A DNA stretch of 9,472 nucleotides from a bacterium (GTDB lineage: Bacteria > Actinomycetota > Acidimicrobiia > Acidimicrobiales > Bin134): assembly GCA_028820035.1 (NCBI GenBank), contig JAPPKI010000138.1, forward strand, positions 1 through 9,472, given 5' to 3'. Each line of letters opens with the position of its first letter. Position 1 is the stretch's first letter. The notes below the pieces were generated by a model that saw nothing but the letters and a program-made list of their open reading frames with translations, was not told the origin of the DNA and made no database searches. Position numbers and translations under genes: made by a program. Shown here in pieces: positions 1-5,741 of the stretch.

Positions 1-38
1 GAGTAGGCCAGCACGATCTTGTTCAGTTCCTGGTTCAC
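1..38 (-). CDS. argG: Argininosuccinate synthase, N-terminal fragment (runs off the left edge)
   Basis: Only the first 12 full codons are in the window, read from a GTG at 38-36: (M)NQELNKIVLAY, followed by the first two bases of a probable Ser codon. The KIVLAYS stretch is the start of the ATP-pyrophosphatase loop (AYSGGLDTS) found at the very N-terminus of argininosuccinate synthases, which join citrulline and aspartate in the penultimate step of arginine synthesis. The GTG overlaps the argR stop codon as GTGA, and GGAGGAG lies 5 bases upstream, so the start is well supported. Its position directly after argR matches the usual actinobacterial order argF-argR-argG-argH. Identification rests on a very short peptide plus context. 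The rest of the gene, and probably argH, lie outside the window. Confidence 0.85.
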   Translation of the reverse strand, partial: MNQELNKIVLAY

Positions 39-538
39 GAGCTCTCCTCCAAGGGGGCGGAAACTGCCGGGGCGGTGAGCCCGGCCAGCGAGCGGAAGAA
101 ATCGGCCACCGCGCCGCCACCGGCTTCTTCGGTGGCCACCACGAGCACGGTGTCGTCGCCAGCCACGGTGCCCAATACGCCGTCCACTGGGGAGCGGTCG
201 ATGGCCGAGCCGACCACGTGGGCCGACCCTGGCGGGGTGTTCAGCACCACCAGGTTCCCGGAGCTGCCCACGGCCACCACCCACTCCCCCAGCACCCGGC
301 GGAGGTGGTCGTCGGGGGCGATCTGCTCAGAGGGCAGCTCGGGGATGGCGTAGACCGACCCACCGCCGGTAGGGACTTTGACCGCGCCGAGGTCGTCGAG
401 GTCGCGCGACACGGTGGCCTGAGTGACCGCCACTCCCTGAGCAGTCAAGAGGTCCACCAGATGATCCTGGCTGGACACCGACTCCTGCCGGAGGATTTGG
501 GCGATCCGATGCTGGCGCTGATTCTTGCCCAACCTCAT
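35..538 (-). CDS. argR: Arginine repressor ArgR
   Basis: 167-residue transcription regulator that senses L-arginine and represses arginine biosynthesis genes by binding ARG boxes. Residues 1-70 form the winged helix-turn-helix domain; the recognition helix is around TQATVSRDLDDLG (39-51), with the SRDL motif shared by ArgR/AhrC proteins. Residues about 78-155 are the C-terminal oligomerisation and arginine-binding domain, with GSAHVVGSAIDR (110-ish) and GTVAGDDT (123-130). The two adjacent Asp (128, 129) correspond to the arginine-contacting pair of characterised ArgR hexamers. Length is typical (about 150-170). The ATG overlaps the argF stop as ATGA and has no clear Shine-Dalgarno site, so translation is probably coupled to argF; the stop overlaps the argG start as GTGA. 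Lying inside the operon whose promoter carries ARG boxes, it is likely autoregulated (inference). Confidence 0.96.
   Translation of the reverse strand: MRLGKNQRQHRIAQILRQESVSSQDHLVDLLTAQGVAVTQATVSRDLDDLGAVKVPTGGGSVYAIPELPSEQIAPDDHLRRVLGEWVVAVGSSGNLVVLNTPPGSAHVVGSAIDRSPVDGVLGTVAGDDTVLVVATEEAGGGAVADFFRSLAGLTAPAVSAPLEESS
44..50 (-). promoter_or_regulatory. Strong Shine-Dalgarno site for argG
   Basis: The minus strand reads GGAGGAG 5 bases before the GTG start of argG, inside the last codons of argR. It is one of the two best ribosome-binding sites in the window and decides in favour of the GTG at 38 as the argG start. It suggests argG can recruit ribosomes itself as well as by coupling from argR. 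Confidence 0.8.
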
Positions 539-1455
539 GACGCACCCAACAGGAACGCGAGCAGGCCGCGGGCAGCGTGCATCCGGTTCTCGGCCTGTTG
601 CCAGATCCTGCTCTGAGGGCCGTAGAGGACCTCTTCGCTGGCCTCCTGTCCGGGGTTGGCGGGCAGGCAGTGCAGGAAGATGGTATCGGCATCGGCCTGG
701 CCCATAAGAGCCTCGTTCACCGAGTAGCGGCCGGCGAAAGCGTCGACTTTCTCGGAGGCCTGGGCCTCCTCGCCCATGGACACCCAGACGTCGGTGTACA
801 CCACCTGCGCGCCGGCAACTGCCTCAATCGGATCGTCGACCACCTCGGCGGCGATGCCAGTGGCAGCGATGCGATCCAGGTCGACACTGTCGAATTGGTA
901 GCCAGGAGGTCCGGAGATCACGAACTGGGCGCCGGCCAAACCGGCGCCGATGGCCAGCGACCGGGACACGTTGTTGGCGTCGCCCACGAAGGCGATGCGG
1001 CAGCCGCTGATCTCGCCGAACTCCTGTTTGACGGTCAGCAGGTCGGCCAGCGCCTGCAAGGGGTGGGCCCGATCGCTCAGCATGTTGACCACCGGGACCG
1101 AGCTGACCGTGGCCATGCGCTCGAGCAGGCTATGGGACTTCACCCGGGCGCCGATGGCCGCATGGAAGCAGGCCAGGGTCCGGGCAATGTCTTCGGCGGA
1201 CTCCCGCTGGTCGATTCCCACCTCGGCAGCGGCAACCGACACCGGATGGCCGCCGAGCTGCACCACCGCCATCTCCATGGAGTGCCGGGTGCGAGTCGAT
1301 GGCTTCTCAAACAGCAGGGTCATGCCCTTGCCCTCCAGCGCCTTGGGAGGATTGGGATCGCCGGACAAGGCCAGAACTTGGAGCAGTTCGTCGGCACTGA
1401 GGTCGTCGACTTCGAGAATGTGGCGGATGCTGCCCGGAGGAGTTGTCGAGCTCAT
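535..1455 (-). CDS. argF: Ornithine carbamoyltransferase
   Basis: 306-residue cytoplasmic enzyme that makes citrulline from ornithine and carbamoyl phosphate; members of this family are normally homotrimers. Visible motifs in order: the carbamoyl-phosphate loop FEKPSTRTR (49-57), HPLQ (131-134), FVGDANNVSRSL (156-167) opening the ornithine domain, the DVWVSMG ornithine loop (222-228), the catalytic HCLPA (262-266, Cys263) and the C-terminal ENRMHAARGLLAFLL helix. The SMG loop and HCLP mark it as an ornithine rather than aspartate carbamoyltransferase. Length is normal for the family (about 300-335). The ATG overlaps the last codons of argD as ATGA, with AAGGTG 8 bases upstream as a plausible ribosome site. 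The stop overlaps argR as ATGA. No missing key residues were seen. Confidence 0.97.
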   Translation of the reverse strand: MSSTTPPGSIRHILEVDDLSADELLQVLALSGDPNPPKALEGKGMTLLFEKPSTRTRHSMEMAVVQLGGHPVSVAAAEVGIDQRESAEDIARTLACFHAAIGARVKSHSLLERMATVSSVPVVNMLSDRAHPLQALADLLTVKQEFGEISGCRIAFVGDANNVSRSLAIGAGLAGAQFVISGPPGYQFDSVDLDRIAATGIAAEVVDDPIEAVAGAQVVYTDVWVSMGEEAQASEKVDAFAGRYSVNEALMGQADADTIFLHCLPANPGQEASEEVLYGPQSRIWQQAENRMHAARGLLAFLLGAS

Positions 1456-2636
1456 AGCTTCAACACCTTGTCGAGCACGGCCACGCCATGGGCGATCTCG
1501 TCATCGCTGATGATGAGTGGTGGCGCGATCCGCAATGAAGTAGCGCCAGCGGTGCCCAGCACCAGGCCCGCGGCCATTCCGGCGGTAACCACCTCGGCAG
1601 CAGGCCGCTCCTCAGCTAGCTCAACGCCCAGCAACAGGCCCCGACCTCGCACGCTGGCCACCCCGTCGAGCGACTCAACGGCGGACCGCATTGTCTCCCC
1701 GGCGGCCGCGGCCCGTGCCGGCAGGTCCAGCTCTTCCATCACGGCCAGCGTGGCCTTGGCCGCGGACGCCGCCAACGGCTGGCCGCCGAACGTGGTGGCG
1801 TGGTCGCCGGGTTTGAAGGCGGCGGCTACTTCAGCCCGGGCCCAGCAGGCCCCGATGGGCATGCCGTTGCCCAGTGCCTTGGCCATGGTCACAACGTCGG
1901 GCTCGATGCCGTCGTAGTGGTGGGCGAACCAACGGCCGGTGCGGGCCAACCCGGTCTGCACCTCGTCGAGCATGAACAGCAGGCCCCGGTCGTCGCACAG
2001 CTCTCGCACCGCTTGTAGGTAGCCGTCAGACGGAACGTTGATGCCGCCCTCGCCCTGGATGGGCTCCAACAGCACCGCCGCGGCGGTGTCGTCGACGGCC
2101 TTTTCTAACTCGGCTAAGTCGTCCCAGGGAACATGGCGGAAGCCCTCGGGCAGGGGCTGGAAGGCCTCGTGCTTTTCGGCCTGGCCGGTGGCGTGCAGCG
2201 TGGCCAGCGTCCGCCCGTGGAACGACCGGCCCGCGCTGATCACGGTGTAGCGGCCGGGTCCGCCCCATTTGCGAGCGAGCTTGATGGCGCACTCATTGGA
2301 CTCCGCCCCACTGTTGGCGAAGAACACCTGGCCGGGCGGGCCGCCGACTAGCCGGTCGATAGTACGGGCCACGTGCATCTGGGGCTCGGTGGCGTACAGG
2401 TTGGACACGTGGCACAGGGTGCGGGCCTGCTCGGCCACCGCTTCGGCCACCTTGGGGTGGGCGTGGCCGAGGCTGCACACCGCGATGCCGCTCAAAAAGT
2501 CCAGGTAACGGGTGCCGTCGCGGTCCCATAGCCAGCAGCCATCCCCCCGCACGAACATGACCGAGGGAGGCCCGTAAGTGGGCATGAGCGGGCAGGGTCC
2601 GGAGTCGACTCCTACCGCATCGGTATGAGTGCTCAT
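1452..2636 (-). CDS. argD: Acetylornithine aminotransferase (PLP-dependent)
   Basis: 394-residue class-III aminotransferase that transfers an amino group from glutamate to N-acetylglutamate 5-semialdehyde, giving N-acetylornithine. Features in order: the N-terminal LMPTYGPPSVMFVRGDGCWLWD segment typical of ArgD, FFANSGAESNECAIKLARK (105-123) for cofactor phosphate binding, SFHGRT (138-143), the LDEVQTG stretch (223-229) with the Asp that contacts the pyridine nitrogen, MAKALGNG (251-258) with Lys253 as the expected Schiff-base lysine, and TTFGG (281-285). Length is typical (375-405). The ATG overlaps the argB stop as ATGA and is preceded by AGGAGG. Some family members also act on succinyldiaminopimelate in lysine synthesis; that cannot be decided here, but the operon position argues for arginine synthesis. 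Confidence 0.96.
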   Translation of the reverse strand: MSTHTDAVGVDSGPCPLMPTYGPPSVMFVRGDGCWLWDRDGTRYLDFLSGIAVCSLGHAHPKVAEAVAEQARTLCHVSNLYATEPQMHVARTIDRLVGGPPGQVFFANSGAESNECAIKLARKWGGPGRYTVISAGRSFHGRTLATLHATGQAEKHEAFQPLPEGFRHVPWDDLAELEKAVDDTAAAVLLEPIQGEGGINVPSDGYLQAVRELCDDRGLLFMLDEVQTGLARTGRWFAHHYDGIEPDVVTMAKALGNGMPIGACWARAEVAAAFKPGDHATTFGGQPLAASAAKATLAVMEELDLPARAAAAGETMRSAVESLDGVASVRGRGLLLGVELAEERPAAEVVTAGMAAGLVLGTAGATSLRIAPPLIISDDEIAHGVAVLDKVLKL

Positions 2637-3511
2637 GAGGTGGCCTCCTGATCGGCGGAGTCGGGGTAGACCATGGTGCCCACCCCGGAATCAGTGAACA
2701 GCTCCAGCAGCAGCACGTGGGGGGTGGTGCCGTTCACCATGTGGGCCGAGGCCACACCGTGGCGAACGGCGTGGATGGCCGCGGTGGCCTTGGGGATCAT
2801 GCCCCCGGCCAATTCCCCGGCGGCGATCATGGCGTCCAGATCAGAGGCGGTGGTCACGCTGATGAGGGTGGACGGATCGCTGGGATCGGCGTAGAGGCCT
2901 TCAACGTCGGTGAGGAACACGGTTTTGGCCGCCCCCAGGGCGCCGGCCAGGATTCCGGCCACGGTGTCGGCATTGATGTTGAGCGCCTGGCCGGTGGCAT
3001 CGGCGCCGATGGTGGAGACCACCGGAATCAGGCTCTCGTCCAGCAGCCGGTCGATGATGGCGGTGTTGACCGTGTCCACCGTGCCGACATAGCCCAATTC
3101 GGGATTCTCGGCCCGGGCCTGGATCAACCCGGCGTCCTCACCAGACACGCCGACAGCGAGGGGACCGTGGACGTTGATGGCCGAGACGATGTCACGGTTG
3201 ACCCGGCCCACCAACACCATGCGAGCGATATCAAGCGTCTCGGCGTCGGTCACCCGCAGCCCGTCGACGAAACGAGGTTCCAAGCCGAGCCGTTCCATCA
3301 TCTCGCCGATCTGAGGGCCGCCTCCGTGGACCACCACGGGGCGGATGCCCACCGATTGCATGAGCACGATGTCGGCGGCGAATCCGGCCAGGTGGTCGCT
3401 GTCCATCGCGCTGCCGCCGTACTTCACTACCACGGTCGAGCCCGAGAACCGCTGGATGTAGGGCAGGGCCTGGGTGAGGACCGCCGCGGTGTCTTCTGCT
3501 GGGAAGCTCAT
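2633..3511 (-). CDS. argB: Acetylglutamate kinase, probably arginine-inhibited
   Basis: 292-residue amino-acid kinase that phosphorylates N-acetyl-L-glutamate, the second step of arginine synthesis. Motifs in order: VVVKYGGSAM (27-36) with the phosphate-binding Lys30, VHGGGPQI (61-68) glycine loop for the substrate, FVDGLRVTDAETLDI (81-95), LNINADTVAG (177-186), TVFLTDVEGLY (197-207) and GGMIPK (236-241). An N-terminal stretch of about 20 residues precedes the first strand, and the C-terminus reads HVLLLELFTDSGVGTM (265-280). Both are characteristic of the longer, hexameric, arginine-inhibited kinases and absent from the shorter E. coli type. Feedback inhibition is therefore inferred. The ATG overlaps the argJ stop as ATGA; GGGGA lies 5 bases upstream. 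Confidence 0.97.
   Translation of the reverse strand: MSFPAEDTAAVLTQALPYIQRFSGSTVVVKYGGSAMDSDHLAGFAADIVLMQSVGIRPVVVHGGGPQIGEMMERLGLEPRFVDGLRVTDAETLDIARMVLVGRVNRDIVSAINVHGPLAVGVSGEDAGLIQARAENPELGYVGTVDTVNTAIIDRLLDESLIPVVSTIGADATGQALNINADTVAGILAGALGAAKTVFLTDVEGLYADPSDPSTLISVTTASDLDAMIAAGELAGGMIPKATAAIHAVRHGVASAHMVNGTTPHVLLLELFTDSGVGTMVYPDSADQEATS
2644..2649 (-). promoter_or_regulatory. Strong Shine-Dalgarno site for argD
   Basis: AGGAGG on the minus strand, 7 bases before the argD ATG, embedded in the last codons of argB. It is a perfect core anti-16S match, unlike the weak or G-rich sites before argC, argJ, argB and argR, and supports the ATG at 2636 as the start. Confidence 0.8.
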
Positions 3512-4665
3512 GACGTCCCCATGTTCTCGTCGATGTAGGCGTGGGTGAGATCGGTGGTGATGATCCGGGCCGAGCCGTCGCCCATACCGAGGTCCACGTG
3601 GAGGTCGAGGCGCCGGCCGGTCATGTATTGGGCCAGCTCAGGGGGATGAGCGGGCTCGCCGTACTGGTACACCACGTGGGGGCCGTAGGCGATGGTCAGC
3701 TTGGTGTGGTCGAAGGCCACCCCGGCGGCACCCATCTCCGAGGCGATTCGGCCCCAGTAGGGATCTTGGCCGTACCAGGAGCACTTCACCAGCTGACAGT
3801 TGGCGGTGTCCCGGGCCGCCTTGGCCGCCTCGGCGTCGGAGGCCGCCCCGGTGACCCGCAGGAACACCGTCTTGGTGGAGCCCTCGGCGTCATCGGCCAT
3901 TTGGAGGGCCAAGCTCTCGCAGGCATCGACGATGGCCTGGGTGAGGGCGTCGGGATTGACGGGGCCAGCCTGACCGTTGGCCAAGGCCAACACCGTGTCG
4001 TTGGTGGACTCGGCGCCGTCGACAGTCAAACTGTTGAATGTGCCAGCCACTCCGGCCCGGAGAGCCTGTTGCAGGATTTCAGGATCGGCGTCTGCATCGG
4101 TGACCAGCACGGCCAACATGGTGGCCATGTTGGGCTCCAGCATGGCGGCGCCTTTGGCGATGCCTCCCACGGTGAAGCCGTCGCCAGCGACCACTACCTG
4201 TTTGGGGACGGTATCGGTGGTCATAATGGCCTCGGCCGCCTGGGGGCCGCCCTGGGGAATGAGGGCTTGGGCCGCGGCCGCGATGCCAGCCGACACCGCA
4301 TCCATAGGCAGGGCATAGCCGATCAAGCCGGTAGAGCACACCAGCACCTCTTGAGGAGCCACTTCCAGGGCGGCGGCGGTCTCCAGGCACATCTGGTGGG
4401 CATCGGCCATGCCTTGCGCCCCGGTGGCGGCGTTGGCGTTGCCGCTGTTGAGCACTACGGCGGCGGCCTTCCCGCCCGTGGCGGCCAAGTGCTCTTGGCA
4501 CACCAGCACCGGGGCAGCGGTCATCTTGTTGGAGGTGAACACGCCGGCTGCGCTGACTGCGGCGCCATCGGCAGTGGCAACGATGGCGAGGTCGGGCTTG
4601 CCGCTGGGCTTAATGCCGCAGGTCACCCCGGCGGCAGTGAATCCTGGGACGTCGGTCACGCTCAT
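3508..4665 (-). CDS. argJ: Glutamate N-acetyltransferase (ornithine acetyltransferase), possibly bifunctional
   Basis: 385-residue ArgJ-family protein that moves the acetyl group from N-acetylornithine to glutamate, closing the cyclic pathway; some members also acetylate glutamate from acetyl-CoA, and the sequence alone does not tell which type this is. The self-cleavage site is visible as EPNMATML (177-184): cleavage is expected between Ala181 and Thr182, leaving Thr182 as the N-terminal nucleophile of the beta chain. CSTGLIG (110-116) supplies the Thr-Gly oxyanion pair. Other family motifs: VVLNSGNANAATG (70-82), TTDTVPK (149-155), LTVDGAESTNDT (213-224), DPYWGRI (301-307). Length is typical (about 385-410). 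The ATG overlaps the argC stop as ATGA; the upstream region is G-rich (GTGGGGGTG) rather than a canonical ribosome site. The stop overlaps argB. Confidence 0.97.
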   Translation of the reverse strand: MSVTDVPGFTAAGVTCGIKPSGKPDLAIVATADGAAVSAAGVFTSNKMTAAPVLVCQEHLAATGGKAAAVVLNSGNANAATGAQGMADAHQMCLETAAALEVAPQEVLVCSTGLIGYALPMDAVSAGIAAAAQALIPQGGPQAAEAIMTTDTVPKQVVVAGDGFTVGGIAKGAAMLEPNMATMLAVLVTDADADPEILQQALRAGVAGTFNSLTVDGAESTNDTVLALANGQAGPVNPDALTQAIVDACESLALQMADDAEGSTKTVFLRVTGAASDAEAAKAARDTANCQLVKCSWYGQDPYWGRIASEMGAAGVAFDHTKLTIAYGPHVVYQYGEPAHPPELAQYMTGRRLDLHVDLGMGDGSARIITTDLTHAYIDENMGTS

Positions 4666-5687
4666 GGGAACACCCCCACTGCGCTCAGCCCCGCGGTTTC
4701 ATCCAGCCCGCAAGTCAGGTTGGCGCATTGGACAGCCTGCCCGGCGGCCCCCTTTACCAGATTGTCAATGGCACACAGCGCTACCACCGTATGGGTGCGG
4801 GCGTCGTAGCGGACGGTCAGATGGGCGGCGTTGGAACCCAGCGTAGCTTTGGTGGATGGCGAGCGGTCGGATACCACAATGAACGGCTCATCGGCGTAGA
4901 AGTCGGTTAGAGCAGCCAGCAGACCGTCGGTGGAGGTCTCTGCGGTGGGTTTGGCGTAGCAGGTGGCCAGGATGCCCCGATTCATGGGCGCGAGGTGGGG
5001 AGTGAACAGCACCGACGCCCCCGCGGCTTGCTCAATCTCCGGAGTGTGCCGATGGTTCAGCAGCCCGTAGGCGGTGAAGTCCTCATCGACGGCACAGAAT
5101 GTGGTGTGGGCCTTAGGAGGTCGCCCCGCCCCGGAAACTCCGCTGGCCGCGTCCACGATGACTCCCTCGGGTTGGATGAGGCCCAGTCGGACCAGCGGTG
5201 CCACCGCGAGTGCCGCCGCGGTGGGATAGCAGCCGGGAACGGCCACGGCACTGGCGTCGGCCAACTCTTCCCGAAACAGCTCGGGCAGGCCGTAGGCGAA
5301 CTGGCCGAGCAGATCAGGGGCTTGGTGCGGTTCCCCGTACCACTGCTGGTATTGCCCGGCATCCTTCAGCCGGAAGTCAGCGGCCAGATCGACGGCGACC
5401 TTGCCCCGATCCAAGACATCGCCAGCCAAGGCCATGGACTGGCCGTGGGGCAGAGCCAAAAACGCCAACGCCACCTCGTCCAACAGGTGGGAGTCGTACT
5501 TCACGAACTCCTGTTCGGCACTGATCGCAGCCAGGTGGGGATACAGATCAGCAACCGGCTGCCCCGCCTGGGTATCGCCAGTGACAAAGCGCACGTCGAA
5601 GCTCTCGTGATGGGCCAGCAGCCGCATCAGTTCCGCGCCCACATACCCCGACGCCCCAATGATTCCAATGGGAATTTTTTGTCCCAT
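4662..5687 (-). CDS. argC: N-acetyl-gamma-glutamyl-phosphate reductase
   Basis: 341-residue NADPH-dependent reductase that converts N-acetylglutamyl phosphate to the 5-semialdehyde, the third step of arginine synthesis. The N-terminal Rossmann motif GIIGASGYVGAEL (8-20) binds the cofactor. Catalytic Cys153 sits in VPGCYPTAAAL (150-160), and HRHTPEI (212-218) carries the expected catalytic histidine. GRPPKAH (188-194) and GILATCYAK (238-246) are further family motifs. Length is normal (about 340-355). It is the first gene of the arg operon. The ATG at 5687 has no Shine-Dalgarno site upstream (CATAATTGTCCCC then ATG) and lies 7 bases after a -10 hexamer, so its mRNA is probably leaderless. The stop overlaps argJ as ATGA. 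Confidence 0.97.
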   Translation of the reverse strand: MGQKIPIGIIGASGYVGAELMRLLAHHESFDVRFVTGDTQAGQPVADLYPHLAAISAEQEFVKYDSHLLDEVALAFLALPHGQSMALAGDVLDRGKVAVDLAADFRLKDAGQYQQWYGEPHQAPDLLGQFAYGLPELFREELADASAVAVPGCYPTAAALAVAPLVRLGLIQPEGVIVDAASGVSGAGRPPKAHTTFCAVDEDFTAYGLLNHRHTPEIEQAAGASVLFTPHLAPMNRGILATCYAKPTAETSTDGLLAALTDFYADEPFIVVSDRSPSTKATLGSNAAHLTVRYDARTHTVVALCAIDNLVKGAAGQAVQCANLTCGLDETAGLSAVGVFP

Positions 5688-5704
5688 GGGGACAATTATG
5701 CATG
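5687..5704. promoter_or_regulatory. ARG box 2 (degenerate ArgR operator)
   Basis: A second, weaker box whose centre AATT (5694-5697) is 20 bp, about two helical turns, from the centre of box 1. One half-site is good (ATGCA against ATTCA); the other is poor (GGGAC against TGAAT, 2 of 5) because it runs into the argC start codon. Paired 18-bp boxes separated by 2-3 bp are the known arrangement for hexameric ArgR. This box covers the -10 element and the predicted transcription start. Confidence 0.6.
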
Positions 5705-5723
5705 ATTATGAATAAGTATTCAA
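5695..5723 (-). promoter_or_regulatory. Promoter of the arg operon (sigma-70 type)
   Basis: On the minus strand a -35 hexamer TTGAAT (5723-5718; 4 of 6 to TTGACA) is followed by a spacer of exactly 17 bp and a -10 hexamer CATAAT (5700-5695; 5 of 6 to TATAAT). The predicted start of transcription, 6-8 bases further on, falls at 5689-5687, on or next to the A of the argC ATG. It sits in the only A+T-rich stretch of the window, between pheT and argC. Both hexamers are covered by the ARG boxes, as expected of a repressor-controlled promoter. Prediction only; the start site needs mapping. Confidence 0.75.
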
Positions 5724-5724
5724 A
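5707..5724. promoter_or_regulatory. ARG box 1 (ArgR operator)
   Basis: The 14-bp core TGAATAAGTATTCA (5709-5722) is a near-perfect palindrome: TGAAT and ATTCA half-sites around a 4-base centre. It matches the known ArgR operator core TGAATwwwwATTCA at all ten half-site positions and three of the four centre positions. It covers the -35 element of the argC promoter. ArgR is encoded five genes downstream. Confidence 0.88.
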
Positions 5725-5741
5725 TCAATGGCGGCGGGGTC

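Noticed and set aside
577..1917. Long plus-strand open frame of 446 codons opposite argF and argD
   Set aside because: It lies fully antisense to two clearly conserved genes, has the His/Gly/Val-rich composition of a high-G+C shadow frame, and shows no recognisable domain.
3541..4809. Long plus-strand open frame of 422 codons opposite argJ and argC
   Set aside because: Gly/His/Val-rich antisense shadow with no domain and no ribosome site; argJ on the other strand has every family motif.
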